64,000 bases of DNA from Pseudomonas gessardii (GCF_001983165.1 NZ_MNPU01000011.1:1-64000), one strand, 5' to 3'. Counted from the stretch's first letter, positions 28,410 to 38,617 are shown. The notes: generated from the letters alone by a model not told the origin. Program-made: numbers and translations.

Positions 28410-28478
28410 TTTTTTGGGAACATCCACCGCCTGCCCGCAGTCAGCTGAATATCTATGGCCCTTTGTTGGAGACAGACC

Positions 28479-28823
28479 ATGAGCGACAGCAAAACCCTCA
28501 ACCCCGTGATTGAATCGACGTCGTTCCAGACCCAGCCGACCCAGAACGTCCAGGGCTGGGAGCGCATTGGCTCCCTGGCCGGTGGTGTGGTGATGATGGG
28601 CAAGGGCATTCGCCGGGGCGGTTTTTTCGGCCTGGTCCAGGTGGCGATTGGCGGCGTGGCGTTCGCGCGCGGGATCAGCGGGCATAGTTCGGCCAAGTCG
28701 CTGCTGGAAAAAAGCCGCCGGGATATGAACAGCGTGCGCACTAAAATCGAACGGGCCGGTGAGGAACTGAAAACCCTCAAGACCCGGGCGCAACAAGTGG
28801 CTGCCGAAAAAACCACCCACTGA
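28479..28823 (+). CDS. Hypothetical membrane-associated protein (DUF2892-like)
   Basis: A 114-aa protein with a hydrophobic middle (IGSLAGGVVMMGKGIRRGGFFGLVQVAIGGVAFARG, about residues 28-68) of the type seen in DUF2892 inner-membrane proteins, and a C-terminal charged helix. GGAG lies nine bases before the ATG at 28479. Function unknown; single gene. Confidence 0.6.
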   Translation: MSDSKTLNPVIESTSFQTQPTQNVQGWERIGSLAGGVVMMGKGIRRGGFFGLVQVAIGGVAFARGISGHSSAKSLLEKSRRDMNSVRTKIERAGEELKTLKTRAQQVAAEKTTH

Positions 28824-28829
28824 CACAAC

Positions 28830-28860
28830 TTGTGTGGAAACTGGGCCAGCTCCCACACAA
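28830..28860. terminator. Hairpin after the DUF2892-like gene
   Basis: TTGTGTGG...CCACACAA, 8-bp arms with a 15-base loop, seven bases after the stop. Two further CCCACACAAG/CCTACACAAG copies follow up to 28895, resembling decayed REP material. Confidence 0.45.
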
Positions 28861-28916
28861 ATGCAGTTCCCACACAAGCCCAGTGCCTACACAAGCGGTG
28901 TTCCCACCGTTGAGGT

Positions 28917-30149
28917 TCAGCGCAGCAATTTGCTGTCGAGCACCACCGAGGATTCGCCGATCACGCTGGCGGCCAACTGCACAAACGCCTGGGTGGTGAT
29001 GCTGTCCAGGCGCATCAGCGCCTGGGTCAGGTCATCCAGGGAGCGTTTGTTGTGGGTTTTCAGGCGGATCTCGCGATCCAGCTCCTGCAACACCACCACC
29101 GCCCGCGCCACCGTGGCGCCGCTGACGTGCTCGCCGCGCAACGTCGTCACGCCCTTGCCGTCCTTGCTCAAGCGCGCCTGGATCGCCCCATAGCGCTCAT
29201 CGCTGATACCGCCCGCGCGCCGCAGCAACTCGATGGCGTAATACTCCGCGAGGCCTTCGCTGATCCAGTCGCTGCCCTGCTGGTCGTTGAACCGGCCAAT
29301 GGCCTGCACCACTTCGCGAATCAACGGGCTGCTGCCGTTTTCGCTGACCAACGGCGTACGGCTATTGAGGTACACCGAATCACGCCCGGCAAACGCGCCA
29401 CGGCGCATCGGATCACTGGCGCCCACCACCAGCAGCTTGGCCGGATGCCGGGGAAACGCCGCTTGCACCTGGGGCCAGACAAACGTCAGCAAGGTCAGCA
29501 CATCCATGCGGCGCATGGCCTGGCCCTTGGGCGAGGCCACGCTGATTTCGGTTTCGCCCAGGCGCACCCGGCGGCTGCCCAGGTTGCCGGCGAGCATCCA
29601 GCCGATGGGCCGGTCGAACAGGCGGGAGACATTGTCGATGCGGAACTTATGCTTGCCGATGCGCGGCCAAGGGGTCTCAACGCTTTTCCACCCCGGCGGC
29701 AGCTCGAAGGTCAGCCGCGACACCAGCTCCACGCCGTCCTGCTGGTCCAGGCGCGCCGCTGGCACCAGGTCCTCCCCGCGAAACAGCGCCCAACTGGGGG
29801 TCATGCGCGATTCGTAGAGGCCGGCCTTGCGCGCATGGCTCAGGCGCACGCGGTAGGTCAGGCTGGCCTTGTCGGCGCCCGGCTGCCACAGGCCGCGACT
29901 GGCCCCCACTGCTGGCGTGACCTGCCACTGGCCGTCGGCCTTGAAGTCGCTGTAGTCACCGTCGCGGCCCAGGTCGAAGTCCAGGCTGCGCACCGCCGAG
30001 CCCTGGGACAGGCTCAGGCGCACCTCGGCCTGATCGCTTTGGGGTAACAGCTTGACGTAATAATCGAGGTCGACCTTTTTCGCCGACCACGCCGACGCGC
30101 TCAACCCCAGCAACAGCAGGCTCGCCATCAGCCTGGCTTGGACCGTCAT
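28917..30149 (-). CDS. Secreted M61/M1-like protein with a degenerate zinc site
   Basis: A 410-aa exported protein (signal peptide to about Ala23). Its second half resembles gluzincin peptidases: the segment LIREVVQAIGRF (276-287) sits where HExxH would be, followed by DWISEGLAEYYA (294-305), where the third ligand Glu298 is kept. In place of HExxH the residues are Arg278-Glu279-Val-Val-Gln282, so both zinc histidines are missing and peptidase activity is improbable. It is a likely periplasmic binding or scaffold protein. It lies nine bases after the ycgN stop codon... on the same strand, downstream of ycgN, so they may share a transcript. Confidence 0.7.
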   Translation of the reverse strand: MTVQARLMASLLLLGLSASAWSAKKVDLDYYVKLLPQSDQAEVRLSLSQGSAVRSLDFDLGRDGDYSDFKADGQWQVTPAVGASRGLWQPGADKASLTYRVRLSHARKAGLYESRMTPSWALFRGEDLVPAARLDQQDGVELVSRLTFELPPGWKSVETPWPRIGKHKFRIDNVSRLFDRPIGWMLAGNLGSRRVRLGETEISVASPKGQAMRRMDVLTLLTFVWPQVQAAFPRHPAKLLVVGASDPMRRGAFAGRDSVYLNSRTPLVSENGSSPLIREVVQAIGRFNDQQGSDWISEGLAEYYAIELLRRAGGISDERYGAIQARLSKDGKGVTTLRGEHVSGATVARAVVVLQELDREIRLKTHNKRSLDDLTQALMRLDSITTQAFVQLAASVIGESSVVLDSKLLR

Positions 30150-30158
30150 ACGCTCTCC

Positions 30159-30608
30159 TCAGCCTGCGCGGAAAATCAGGTAATCCTCCCAATCGTCCTC
30201 GGGCACGCTGCCTTCGCTGAGCATGCGCCCGGATTGGGAAATGCGTTCGTGGTGCACCGCATCGCGGTCACCGCAGACCAGGTGGTGCCAGAGCGGCAAG
30301 TCCTTGCGCTCACTGACCAGGCGATAGCCACAGGTCGGTGGCAACCATTTGAACTGATCGGCCTGGCCCGGGGTGAGCTGGATGCAATCGGGCACCGAGT
30401 CCCGACGATTAGGGTAGTCGGTGCACTGGCAGGTCTTCAGGTCCAGCAGTTTGCAGGCGATACGTGTGTAATAGACGCTGTTGTCGTCTTCATCTTCAAG
30501 CTTTTGCAGGCAGCACAGGCCACAGCCGTCGCACAGCGACTCCCATTCCTCCTGGTCGAGGTGCTCAAGGGTTTTGCGTATCCAGAAAGGTTCGACTTTG
30601 GCGGCCAT
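30159..30608 (-). CDS. YcgN-family cysteine cluster protein (UPF0260)
   Basis: A 149-aa protein with a CDGCGLCC cluster near residues 27-34 and more cysteines ([18 protein letters not shown]), which fits the YcgN/CxxCxxCC zinc/iron cluster family. Function unknown. Start MAAKVEPFW. The secreted pseudo-peptidase gene follows after nine bases. Confidence 0.88.
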   Translation of the reverse strand: MAAKVEPFWIRKTLEHLDQEEWESLCDGCGLCCLQKLEDEDDNSVYYTRIACKLLDLKTCQCTDYPNRRDSVPDCIQLTPGQADQFKWLPPTCGYRLVSERKDLPLWHHLVCGDRDAVHHERISQSGRMLSEGSVPEDDWEDYLIFRAG

Positions 30609-30760
30609 GGCTCTGCATCAGTATCAATAGGTGAAAAGGCCGCCAGTCTAGTGCCCAAGCCCCCCGGGGCCAAGCGCTTACGACTGCCGGTAGGGCCAGG
30701 CTTGTCAGGTGCGCGGTGACGCAGTAGTTTTGAACACCGTTTTTTCATCAGGATGCGCTT

Positions 30761-31354
30761 ATGAGTACTCAAGCCCGCGTTGCCGATTATCCGATCCACC
30801 CGCAATTCACCGAGCGCTGGTCGCCGCGTGCGTTTACCGGGGAAAGTATCCCCGAAGAAACCCTGCTGAGCTTCTTTGAGGCGGCGCGCTGGGCACCTTC
30901 GGCCTACAACTCGCAGCCTTGGCGGTTTCTCTACGCCCGTCGCGATACGCCGGATTGGCAGCGGTTCCTGGGCTTGCTGAACGAATTCAACCGGGGCTGG
31001 GCGCAACATGCGTCAGCGTTGGTGATCGTGGTCTCGAAAACCGACTTCACCGTGCCGGGCGCCACTGAAGAAACCCCGGCGCTGTGGCACACCTTTGACA
31101 CCGGCTCAGCCTGGGGCCACCTGGCGCTGCAAGCCAGCATCAGCGGCTGGCACACCCATGGCATGGCTGGCTTCGATCAGGAACTGACCCGCCGGGAACT
31201 GAAAATCCCCGAGGGCTATGCCCTGCACGCGGCAGTCGCCGTGGGCAAGCTGGGCGACAAGTCGACCCTGGCCGACTACCTGCAAGCCCGGGAAGCCCCA
31301 AGCCCGCGCCGGCCGTTGAGCGAGTTGGTAGCGGCAGGTGATTTCAGCCTGTAA
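30761..31354 (+). CDS. Nitroreductase-family flavoprotein
   Basis: A 197-aa FMN-dependent oxidoreductase-like protein with RWSPRAFTGESIPEE, the FMN-contacting ARWAPSAYNSQPWRF and the C-terminal VAVGKLGDKSTL. Family members reduce nitroaromatics, quinones or flavins with NAD(P)H. The natural substrate is unknown. Single gene, divergent from ycgN. Confidence 0.88.
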   Translation: MSTQARVADYPIHPQFTERWSPRAFTGESIPEETLLSFFEAARWAPSAYNSQPWRFLYARRDTPDWQRFLGLLNEFNRGWAQHASALVIVVSKTDFTVPGATEETPALWHTFDTGSAWGHLALQASISGWHTHGMAGFDQELTRRELKIPEGYALHAAVAVGKLGDKSTLADYLQAREAPSPRRPLSELVAAGDFSL

Positions 31355-31390
31355 CACATGGCAGGCGTTGGTTTGCCAGCGCCTGCCGGA

Positions 31391-32323
31391 TCAATAACCG
31401 CGCTCGAAGCTCACCTCGCCCCGCAGCGAATCCTTGGCCTGGTACGCCCGCAGGTTCTCGACAAACAGCGCCACCATGCGCCGCGGGCACGTCGGCGCCG
31501 AGCTATGGCCGGTCAACAGCAAGCCCCAGGCCGTCCAGAACGGATGACGCTGGGGCAGTGGCTCCTGGCGGCAAACGTCGATGACCGCACCGGCCAGGTG
31601 CCCTTCCTTCAGGGCCTCGACCAGATCGGCATCCACCACCGCCACGCCCCGACCGACGTTGATAAACAGGCCGGTGGGCTTGAACTGCTTGAACAGCGCC
31701 GCATCGTACAGATCGTGGGTGTTCGGCGTGTTGGGCAGCAGGTTGACCACATAGTCCACCTCGCCCACCAGGCGGCCCAGTTGATCCGGCCCGGCCACCT
31801 CGATAAACGGGGCCTGCTCCCGGGCCTCGCTGGCAATGCCGTACAACTCCACGCCAAAGGGCAGCAGGAACTGCGCCACGCTCTGGCCGATATCGCCGGT
31901 GCCGACGATCAGCACCTTGCGCCCCGCCAGGCTCTGGCCCATGCGGTTGTCCCACTTGCGCTCGACCTGGCTGACCAGGCGCGCCAGCACCTCACGCTCG
32001 TGACCAAGCAGGTAGGTGAGCACGTACTCGGCCATCACCTGGCCGAAAATGCCAACGGCACGGGTCAATCGATAATCCCGTGGCAAGCCATCGGCCAACA
32101 GCGGCGTGATGCCGGCCCAGGTCGATTGCAGCCATTGCGGGTGATGGCCCTGGCGCAGCAGGGTTGCCAGCAGGTCCGGCTGGCCCAGCCACACCGGGCA
32201 ATCGGCGGCCAGGCGCGACAATTGGGCCGAGTCGCCACTGGTCAGGACTTCAAGATCCGGCGCTGCTTCGCGCAGCAGCCGGGCATACAGCGGGTGGTCC
32301 TGTTCTGCAATCAGAACGCGCAT
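31391..32323 (-). CDS. D-2-hydroxyacid dehydrogenase
   Basis: A 310-aa NAD(P)-dependent dehydrogenase of the glyoxylate/hydroxypyruvate reductase type. Visible are the nucleotide-binding VGTGDIGQSVA and the catalytic set Arg (INVGRG), Glu (CRQEPLP) and His (TGHSSAP). The length is typical for the short GhrA-like group. It lies downstream of rnd-ycgL on the same strand. Substrate not determined. Confidence 0.85.
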   Translation of the reverse strand: MRVLIAEQDHPLYARLLREAAPDLEVLTSGDSAQLSRLAADCPVWLGQPDLLATLLRQGHHPQWLQSTWAGITPLLADGLPRDYRLTRAVGIFGQVMAEYVLTYLLGHEREVLARLVSQVERKWDNRMGQSLAGRKVLIVGTGDIGQSVAQFLLPFGVELYGIASEAREQAPFIEVAGPDQLGRLVGEVDYVVNLLPNTPNTHDLYDAALFKQFKPTGLFINVGRGVAVVDADLVEALKEGHLAGAVIDVCRQEPLPQRHPFWTAWGLLLTGHSSAPTCPRRMVALFVENLRAYQAKDSLRGEVSFERGY

Positions 32324-32436
32324 GGTTCAAACCTTTCAAAAACAGTGCAGGCAGCCACCGCCAGCACACTGACTGCAGGGCTCGGGGCTCGCCAGGTCAT
32401 TCGATTCAAACGTGCCCCGAACGGGACACGGGTCGA

Positions 32437-32730
32437 TCACATCGGGTCGTTACGGCGCAGCAGCTCTTCGGGCAAGTGTTCGATGTACTCGTCGTCCGGC
32501 GGTGGCATTTGCAGGTGGTAGCCCTGCTTTTGCAGGTTGGCCAGGACCGCCACGATATCTTCCTGCTGCAGCTTGCGCTCCGGCGTCAGCACCAGGTTGA
32601 ACGCGTGTACTGGCTTGCCGAATACCGTCAGCAGGCCTTCGGGCACGCGCTCCAGGGCATCGCTCTTGAGCACGTAGAGGTACATGCCGGCGCGTTTCGG
32701 GCTGCGGTAGATGGAACAAATATGTTTCAA
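32437..32730 (-). CDS. ycgL: YcgL domain protein
   Basis: A 97-aa protein of the YcgL family ([43 protein letters not shown]). Its start overlaps the 3' end of rnd by four bases; ycgL next to rnd is a recurrent gamma-proteobacterial arrangement. Function unknown, possibly linked to RNA metabolism through that association. Confidence 0.9.
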   Translation of the reverse strand: MKHICSIYRSPKRAGMYLYVLKSDALERVPEGLLTVFGKPVHAFNLVLTPERKLQQEDIVAVLANLQKQGYHLQMPPPDDEYIEHLPEELLRRNDPM

Positions 32731-33860
32731 GGCTGTTCTCCGGCAGTGGCCAGGCTGTCCAGCAGCACCTGGCCCATCAGCTCGCGGCGCCAGCCACGCA
32801 GCGAGTCAGGCAATTGGTAAGGCCCATCGGGGTAGCCACTCTTGACCAGCGCCTCGAGGGTTTTCTTGCGCAGCATCAGCTCCGGGGCCATGTCCAGGCG
32901 TTCGGCGAAGGTCTGGCCCAGGGCGCGCAGTTGCTTGATCAGCACCGCGGCATCCACCGGCAACGGCTCAGGCACGGCCGGTGGCCATTGGTCCATCGGC
33001 ACGCTGGCGGCACGCTTGATCAGGCCCAGCAGGAACTCGCCGTCCTGGCGCACGGTGCGTGGGTGCATGTCTTCGATCTTGCCCAGGGCCGCGAGGGTAT
33101 CCGGCTGGGACTTGGCCAGGGGCCATAACGAGTGTTCACGCAGGATACGGTTGCGCGGCAGGTCGCGGGCGCGGGCCTGCTGTTCGCGCCAGGCGCACAG
33201 TTCACGCAACACGGCGAGCTGGGCACGGGACAGTTTCCAGGCCAGCTTGGCGTCGCGGTAGACCTCGTAGGGGTCGATCTCGCGGCGCAGGTTGGCCACC
33301 AGTTCGGCGCCATCTTCCAGGACCCAGGCGTATTTTTCGTCGGACAGTCGCGGGCGCAGCCGTGTGTAGACCTGCGCCAGATGCACCGCGTCTTCGGCGG
33401 CATAACTGACCTGGGTCTCGGACAATGGCCGCTGCAGCCAGTCCGAACGGGTCTCGCCCTTGGGCAGCTCGATGTCGAGCACCGCTTGCACCAGGCGCGA
33501 GTAGCCCATGGAGAAGCCGAGGTTCAGGTAGGCAGCCGCCAGTTGGGTATCGAACAACGGCACCGGCAGGCTGCCGGTCAGGCGCAGCAACACTTCCAGG
33601 TCTTCGCTGCAGGCATGTACCACCTTGATCACCGCCGGGTTTTCCAGCAGGGCGGCCAGGGGTTGCCAGTTATCGATGGTCAGGGGATCGATCAGATAAG
33701 CGCGTACACCATCCCCGATCTGGATCAACCCGGCGATGGGATAGAAGGTATCGACCCGCATGAATTCGGTGTCGAGGGCGACGAATGGCAACTGCTGCCA
33801 TTCGGCGCAATGCTGGCCGAGGCTATCGTTGTCGCAGATCCAGTGAATATCGATGGCCAC
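32727..33860 (-). CDS. rnd: Ribonuclease D
   Basis: A 377-aa 3'-5' exoribonuclease of the DEDDy family that trims tRNA and other stable RNA precursors. Exonuclease motifs are visible as ALDTEFMR (Exo I), [12 protein letters not shown] (Exo II) and YAAEDAVHL (Exo III with Tyr), followed by HRDC domains in the C-terminal half. E. coli RNase D is 375 aa. It is coupled to ycgL by a four-base overlap. Confidence 0.95.
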   Translation of the reverse strand: MAIDIHWICDNDSLGQHCAEWQQLPFVALDTEFMRVDTFYPIAGLIQIGDGVRAYLIDPLTIDNWQPLAALLENPAVIKVVHACSEDLEVLLRLTGSLPVPLFDTQLAAAYLNLGFSMGYSRLVQAVLDIELPKGETRSDWLQRPLSETQVSYAAEDAVHLAQVYTRLRPRLSDEKYAWVLEDGAELVANLRREIDPYEVYRDAKLAWKLSRAQLAVLRELCAWREQQARARDLPRNRILREHSLWPLAKSQPDTLAALGKIEDMHPRTVRQDGEFLLGLIKRAASVPMDQWPPAVPEPLPVDAAVLIKQLRALGQTFAERLDMAPELMLRKKTLEALVKSGYPDGPYQLPDSLRGWRRELMGQVLLDSLATAGEQP

Positions 33861-33982
33861 ACGGCTCTCCCTTGAAGAATGGCGCGCAGTATATATCGCC
33901 AGAGGGGCTTTCGAGCACCCGCAGTGTGCCAGCCATCATGAAAACTCTGACAGGAGACGAAGAAAAGCCCGACCGTTGAAGG

Positions 33983-34651
33983 TTATCCTCGTTTACGCAA
34001 CACATAAACCCGCCACAAGGCCGAGCCGGGCATGAACTCTTGCTGGTTAAGCACCGTGAAGCCCGCCTGGCGGAACTCCGCTTCCACCTCGATGCGATGG
34101 GAGCGCAAGGGTTGCCCCGTGCCTGGCGGTTGGCGTTCACGGTGGCGGCTGTCGTTGTTCACCGAGACAATCACGGTGTCGCGGCTGACCCGGTGAAACT
34201 CACGCAGCAGCGCCAACCGCGCGTCGGCCGTAGGCACGTGGCGATACAGCTCCAGGCAAAAAATGCAGTCCACCGCGTTGGCCGACAGGCCGATGGAAAA
34301 GGCCGAGCCCTGGAACGTCTTGATTCGCCGCAAAAATACCGCGCCATGGTGGCTCTGGGCATGGTCAAGCATGGCCTGGGACGGGTCCGAGGCCAGGATC
34401 ACCCGGTTACTGTGCTCGGCCAGCACCGGCCAGAAACGCCCGGCCCCACAGGCCAGGTCCAGCACCAGCCCGGGCTCCCCCGCCACTTTCAGGGCGTGGC
34501 GCACCAGACGCTCATCGCGCCATAACCATAAGCGGCGCAGCAACGTTGGCGGACGCGGATCGCCGCAGACCCGAGCGTGGTCACGATCACAGCACGCGGC
34601 GAATTCAGCCTCGATGGACGATGGGGGTTGTGACGACATCACGGGACTCAT
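33983..34651 (-). CDS. Class I SAM-dependent methyltransferase
   Basis: A 222-aa protein with SAM motif I LVLDLACGAGRFWPVL, motif II-like ILASDPSQAMLDHA and AVDCIFCLELYRHVPTADARL. A second ATG four codons in (34639) is an alternative start; neither has a clear ribosome site. Substrate unknown. Not obviously in an operon. Confidence 0.75.
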   Translation of the reverse strand: MSPVMSSQPPSSIEAEFAACCDRDHARVCGDPRPPTLLRRLWLWRDERLVRHALKVAGEPGLVLDLACGAGRFWPVLAEHSNRVILASDPSQAMLDHAQSHHGAVFLRRIKTFQGSAFSIGLSANAVDCIFCLELYRHVPTADARLALLREFHRVSRDTVIVSVNNDSRHRERQPPGTGQPLRSHRIEVEAEFRQAGFTVLNQQEFMPGSALWRVYVLRKRG

Positions 34652-34737
34652 GTAGATGAACCGGTCTCTACGGACACTGGATCTTCAGCTTAACCACCCT
34701 CGCGTGAAAAAAAGGTTGAAAGCGCCACGGCCCGTCA

Positions 34738-36111
34738 TCACGCCTGGTGCAGGTACCAGCGCCAGTCCTGCTCGCCCACTTCGCCCATGAACTGCCGGTA
34801 CTCGGCCCGCTTGACCGCCAGGTACACATCAAGGAACGCCTGGCCGAACGCCTCCCGCGCCCAGGCCGAAGCTTCCAATGCGCGCAAGGTGGTCAGCCAG
34901 TCGGTGGGCAGCAGTTCCTTGGCCTGGGCGTAACCGTTGCCCGTGACCGGCGCGCCGGGATCGCGCTGCTCGCGAATGCCGCGGTGAATCCCCGCCAGAA
35001 TGGCTGCCGCCGCCAGGTAGGGGTTGGCATCGGCGCCGCAGATGCGGTGTTCGATATGCCGCGAAAACGCCGGGCCGCCCGGCACACGCAGGCTCACCGT
35101 GCGGTTGTCGACCCCCCAGGTGGCCGCCAGCGGCGCATAGCTGTTGCTCTGGAAGCGGCGGTAGGAGTTGGCGTTGGGACAGAACAGCAGCAAGGAGTCG
35201 AGCAAGGTGCTGAGCATGCCGCCGACCGCCTGACGCAGCAGCGGCGTACCGTCGGCCGCCTCGCTGGCAAACAGGTTGTTGCCGTCTGCGTCCGCCAGGC
35301 TGACGTGCATATGCATGCCGGTGCCAGCCAGGTCATCGAACGGCTTGGCCATGAAACAGGCCGTCATCCCGTGTTTATGGGCCACGCCCTTGACCAGGCG
35401 TTTGTAGCGCACCGCCTCGTCCATCGCCTGCAAGGCATCGCTGCGATGCTCCAGGGTGATCTCGACCTGGCCCGGGGCGTATTCGGAAATCGCCGTGCGG
35501 GCGGGGATGCCTTGCAGTTTGCAGGCGCTGTACAGGTCGGCCAAAAACGGTTCGATCTGCTCCAACTCCCGCAGGCCATAGACCTGGGTCGAGCGCGGGC
35601 GACCGCCATCTATATCCCGCGCCGGTTGTGGGCGGCCATTGCTGTCGGGTTTCTGGTCCAGCAGGTAGAACTCCAGTTCCGCCGCCATCACCGGGTAATA
35701 ACCGTCGGCCTTGAGCCCGTCGATGACCTTGGCCAGCAAGTGCCGGGGGTCGGCCACCGTCGCCGGCAGGCCTTCCTCGGGGTGCATGCTGACCTGCACC
35801 GCCGCCGTCGGGATCAACCGCCACGGCATGCGCTGCAAACTGCCGCTGATCGGGTAGGCGCGGCAGTCGATATCCCCCACCTCCCACACCAGGCCGGAGT
35901 TTTCCACATCGTCGCCATTGAGGGTCAGGCCCAGGATGGTACTGGGCAGCGGCCGGCCGCTTTCGTAGACCGCCAGCAGTTCATCACGGTGCAGCAGCTT
36001 GCCGCGGGGCACGCCGTTGCTGTCGAGGATAAACAGCTCGAACATCTCGATATCGGGGTTGTGCTCAAGAAAGGACTGGGCTTCGTGCAGGCTGGCAAAT
36101 ACGTGACTCAT
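34738..36111 (-). CDS. Glutamine synthetase-family ligase, PuuA-like
   Basis: A 457-aa member of the GlnA/gamma-glutamylpolyamine synthetase family. Visible are MAAELEFYLLD, GTGMHMHVSLAD, NSYRRF and ICGADANPYLAAAAILAG. The N-terminus begins FELFILDSNGVPRGK, which is typical of the PuuA/PauA group that ligates glutamate to putrescine or other amines. Other polyamine genes are not adjacent, so the amine substrate is open. Confidence 0.82.
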   Translation of the reverse strand: MSHVFASLHEAQSFLEHNPDIEMFELFILDSNGVPRGKLLHRDELLAVYESGRPLPSTILGLTLNGDDVENSGLVWEVGDIDCRAYPISGSLQRMPWRLIPTAAVQVSMHPEEGLPATVADPRHLLAKVIDGLKADGYYPVMAAELEFYLLDQKPDSNGRPQPARDIDGGRPRSTQVYGLRELEQIEPFLADLYSACKLQGIPARTAISEYAPGQVEITLEHRSDALQAMDEAVRYKRLVKGVAHKHGMTACFMAKPFDDLAGTGMHMHVSLADADGNNLFASEAADGTPLLRQAVGGMLSTLLDSLLLFCPNANSYRRFQSNSYAPLAATWGVDNRTVSLRVPGGPAFSRHIEHRICGADANPYLAAAAILAGIHRGIREQRDPGAPVTGNGYAQAKELLPTDWLTTLRALEASAWAREAFGQAFLDVYLAVKRAEYRQFMGEVGEQDWRWYLHQA

Positions 36112-36397
36112 GGCAACTCTCTTACGTTTGCGTCAGGCAGGCGCGCGCGACGGCGCACCCGTAATGGGGGCAATCAGCGTAAGGGAGAGGTATCCGGCGG
36201 GCGCGCATGGCGGCAGTGCCACAGCGCCCAAAAGGCTAGTTCCGAAGGCAGCGCATCAACACCCAGCCGACACACCGGGCGGCTGGGCACGATGGCGCCA
36301 GGCAAGGCCTCGGGGTGAGTGTCGGGGGAACCGTCCATGCAGGGATCACAGTCAAGAGATGCGCGCCAGCGTCACACGGCGGGTCAAGCCATTAAAT
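36112..36397. other. Intergenic stretch without recognised gene
   Basis: About 286 bases between the glutamine synthetase-like gene and cynR. GC-rich, with no clear palindrome, promoter pair or small gene that I can support. Confidence 0.5.
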
Positions 36398-37309
36398 TCA
36401 GTCTTGATGGAGTGCAGTTTCAGGATGACTAAACATTCGCCACCCATTCGCCAGCTCGACAAACGCCCGGCATGCCGCGCTGCGATAAGCCCCCTTGCGA
36501 CTGAGCAAAGCCACCGTGCGCTGCGGCAATGGCGGGCGCAATTGCACCGCGTGCAAGCCCTGCTGGGCCATGGCCACTTCACGGGGCAGGATCGTCGCCA
36601 GTTGGGTATGGCGAATAATCTCGATCACCGCACTGATCGAATTGGCCTCCATGGCAATCTGCGGTTTCATCTCCACCATGCGGCAATAGTCATCGATGTA
36701 ACGACGTGTCACAAATTCGCTGTTCAACAGCACCAGGGGTTGCTGCTTGAAGTCCGCCAGCGTGAGCCACTGTTTGCGGTGCAAGGTGGCATGACTGGCG
36801 CTGGCCACCAGGCTCAACTCCTCGACAAACACTTCTTGGCATTCGATATCTGGCACGTGTTCGCCGCTAAAGCCAATACCGATATCCACCAGGTCCTCGG
36901 TCAGCGCGCACTCAAGACGATCCTGGGTCATCTCCTCGACGCTGACGCTAATCCCCGGATACAGGCCATAGAACTGTGCCAGCAGCGGCCCGATCAGGTA
37001 CGCGGTGAAGGTCGGGGTCATGGCCAGGCGCAAATTGCCGCGGCTCAGGTCTTGTACGTCATGCATGGCCCGGGTGCCCGCCTGCAAATCCTGCAAGGCC
37101 AGGCGCGCGAAGCGCACATAGGCCTGGCCCGCGTCGGTCAGGTTGACGCGACGCCCAGAGCGATCCAGCAACGGCGCCCCCAGGCGCTCTTCCAGTTGCT
37201 TGATCTGTTGCGACAATGTCGGCTGCGATACATGCAACGCCTCGGCGGCCCGCGTGAAGTTACGGTGCTCGGCAACGGCCAGCAGGTAACGGATATGACG
37301 TAGCAGCAT
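36398..37309 (-). CDS. cynR: LysR-family regulator of cyanate genes (CynR)
   Basis: A 303-aa LysR regulator (helix-turn-helix HIRYLLAVAEHRNFTRAAEALHVSQPTLSQQIKQLE) located divergently from cynT-cynS, the arrangement of E. coli cynR-cynTSX, where CynR activates cyanase expression in response to cyanate. I chose the ATG at 37309 (MLLRHIR), with GGAG nine bases upstream. Confidence 0.9.
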   Translation of the reverse strand: MLLRHIRYLLAVAEHRNFTRAAEALHVSQPTLSQQIKQLEERLGAPLLDRSGRRVNLTDAGQAYVRFARLALQDLQAGTRAMHDVQDLSRGNLRLAMTPTFTAYLIGPLLAQFYGLYPGISVSVEEMTQDRLECALTEDLVDIGIGFSGEHVPDIECQEVFVEELSLVASASHATLHRKQWLTLADFKQQPLVLLNSEFVTRRYIDDYCRMVEMKPQIAMEANSISAVIEIIRHTQLATILPREVAMAQQGLHAVQLRPPLPQRTVALLSRKGAYRSAACRAFVELANGWRMFSHPETALHQD

Positions 37310-37323
37310 GTAAAACGCTCCAG

Positions 37324-37342
37324 CTATAGGCACTACTTATAG
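37324..37342. promoter_or_regulatory. Candidate CynR operator
   Basis: CTATA-N9-TATAG palindrome holding a T-N11-A (T37327, A37339) in the cynR/cynT intergenic region, with a further CTATAA at about 37369. Fits a LysR activator site upstream of cynT. Confidence 0.5.
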
Positions 37343-37422
37343 AAACCATAATAAGCCGGTCTTGGACGCTATAACCAAACACTTCCATCCTTGCCCCCAT
37401 CAGCGACGCAAGGAGAAACACC

Positions 37423-38064
37423 ATGCAGCATCTCATCGACGGCTTTCGCAAGTTCCAGGACGAAGCCTTCAGCCAGCGCAGTGACCTGTTCAAGCAACTG
37501 GCGACCACGCAAAACCCCGGCACGCTGTTTGTTTCCTGTTCCGACAGCCGTGTAGTCCCGGAGCTGTTGACCCAGCAGGAACCTGGCGATCTGTTTGTGA
37601 TCCGCAACGCCGGCAATATCGTGCCCTCCTACGGCCCGGAGCCGGGTGGGGTCTCGGCCACGGTCGAATATGCCGTAGCGGTACTGGGTGTGCGCGATAT
37701 CGTGATTTGCGGCCACTCCGACTGCGGCGCCATGACCGCTATCGCCACCTGCAAATGCCTGGATCACTTGCCCGCCGTGGCCAACTGGCTGCGTCATGCC
37801 GAGTCGGCCAAGGTGATCAACGCCGCCCGTACCCATGCCTCGGATGCGAAGCGCCTGGACGACCTGGTACGGGAAAACGTGGTCGCACAATTGGCCAACC
37901 TCAAGACCCACCCCAGCGTCGCCCTGGCGCTGGAACAGGGCCGGCTGAACCTGCATGGCTGGGTCTACGATATCGAAAGTGGTTGTATCAACGCCCTGGA
38001 TGGCCGCACCGCTCGCTTTATATCTCTGCTGGACAACCCACAGACCCGCGCGCACGCCGCCTGA
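37423..38064 (+). CDS. cynT: Beta-carbonic anhydrase CynT
   Basis: A 213-aa beta-class carbonic anhydrase with zinc ligands in VSCSDSRVV (Cys, Asp, Arg) and [10 protein letters not shown] (His, Cys). CynT supplies or retains bicarbonate, which cyanase needs and which would otherwise be lost as CO2. It lies 27 bases upstream of cynS. The E. coli protein is 219 aa. Confidence 0.94.
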   Translation: MQHLIDGFRKFQDEAFSQRSDLFKQLATTQNPGTLFVSCSDSRVVPELLTQQEPGDLFVIRNAGNIVPSYGPEPGGVSATVEYAVAVLGVRDIVICGHSDCGAMTAIATCKCLDHLPAVANWLRHAESAKVINAARTHASDAKRLDDLVRENVVAQLANLKTHPSVALALEQGRLNLHGWVYDIESGCINALDGRTARFISLLDNPQTRAHAA

Positions 38065-38091
38065 AGCTTATTAACCGAAGAGGAAACCATC

Positions 38092-38562
38092 ATGCTGCAA
38101 TCCCAATTGAGCCAAACCCCACGCCTGGCCCTGGCCGACACCGTGATTGATCTCAAGGCTCGCAAGGACCTGTCCTGGCAGGATCTTGCCGACGGCACCG
38201 GCCTGAGCCTGGCATTCGTCACTGCCGCCCTGCTTGGGCAACACCCGCTGCCCAAGGAGGCCGCCGATGTGGTGTGCGCCAAACTGGGCCTGGACGCGGA
38301 CGCCAGCCGCCTGCTGCAAAGCGTGCCTCTGCGTGGCAGCATCCCCGGTGGCATTCCGACGGACCCGACCGTGTACCGGTTCTATGAAATGCTGCAGGTC
38401 TATGGTTCAACCCTCAAAGCCCTGGTCCACGAGCAGTTCGGCGACGGCATCATCAGCGCCATCAACTTCAAGCTGGACATCAAGAAGGTCGAAGACCCGG
38501 ACGGCGGTTCCCGTGCGGTGATTACCCTGGACGGTAAATACCTGCCAACCAAGCCGTTCTAA
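38092..38562 (+). CDS. cynS: Cyanate hydratase (cyanase)
   Basis: A 156-aa enzyme that decomposes cyanate with bicarbonate to ammonia and CO2. The length equals E. coli CynS and the catalytic residues fall at exactly the known positions: Arg96 and Glu99 (YRFYEML) and Ser122 (DGIIS). It forms an operon with cynT. A secreted Cache protein gene starts 55 bases later in the same direction and may be part of the same transcript. Confidence 0.97.
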   Translation: MLQSQLSQTPRLALADTVIDLKARKDLSWQDLADGTGLSLAFVTAALLGQHPLPKEAADVVCAKLGLDADASRLLQSVPLRGSIPGGIPTDPTVYRFYEMLQVYGSTLKALVHEQFGDGIISAINFKLDIKKVEDPDGGSRAVITLDGKYLPTKPF

Positions 38563-38617
38563 CCCGCCGACAACCGTCTACGCTCTTGGGACTTGCACAA
38601 GAACGAGGAACGGGTCA

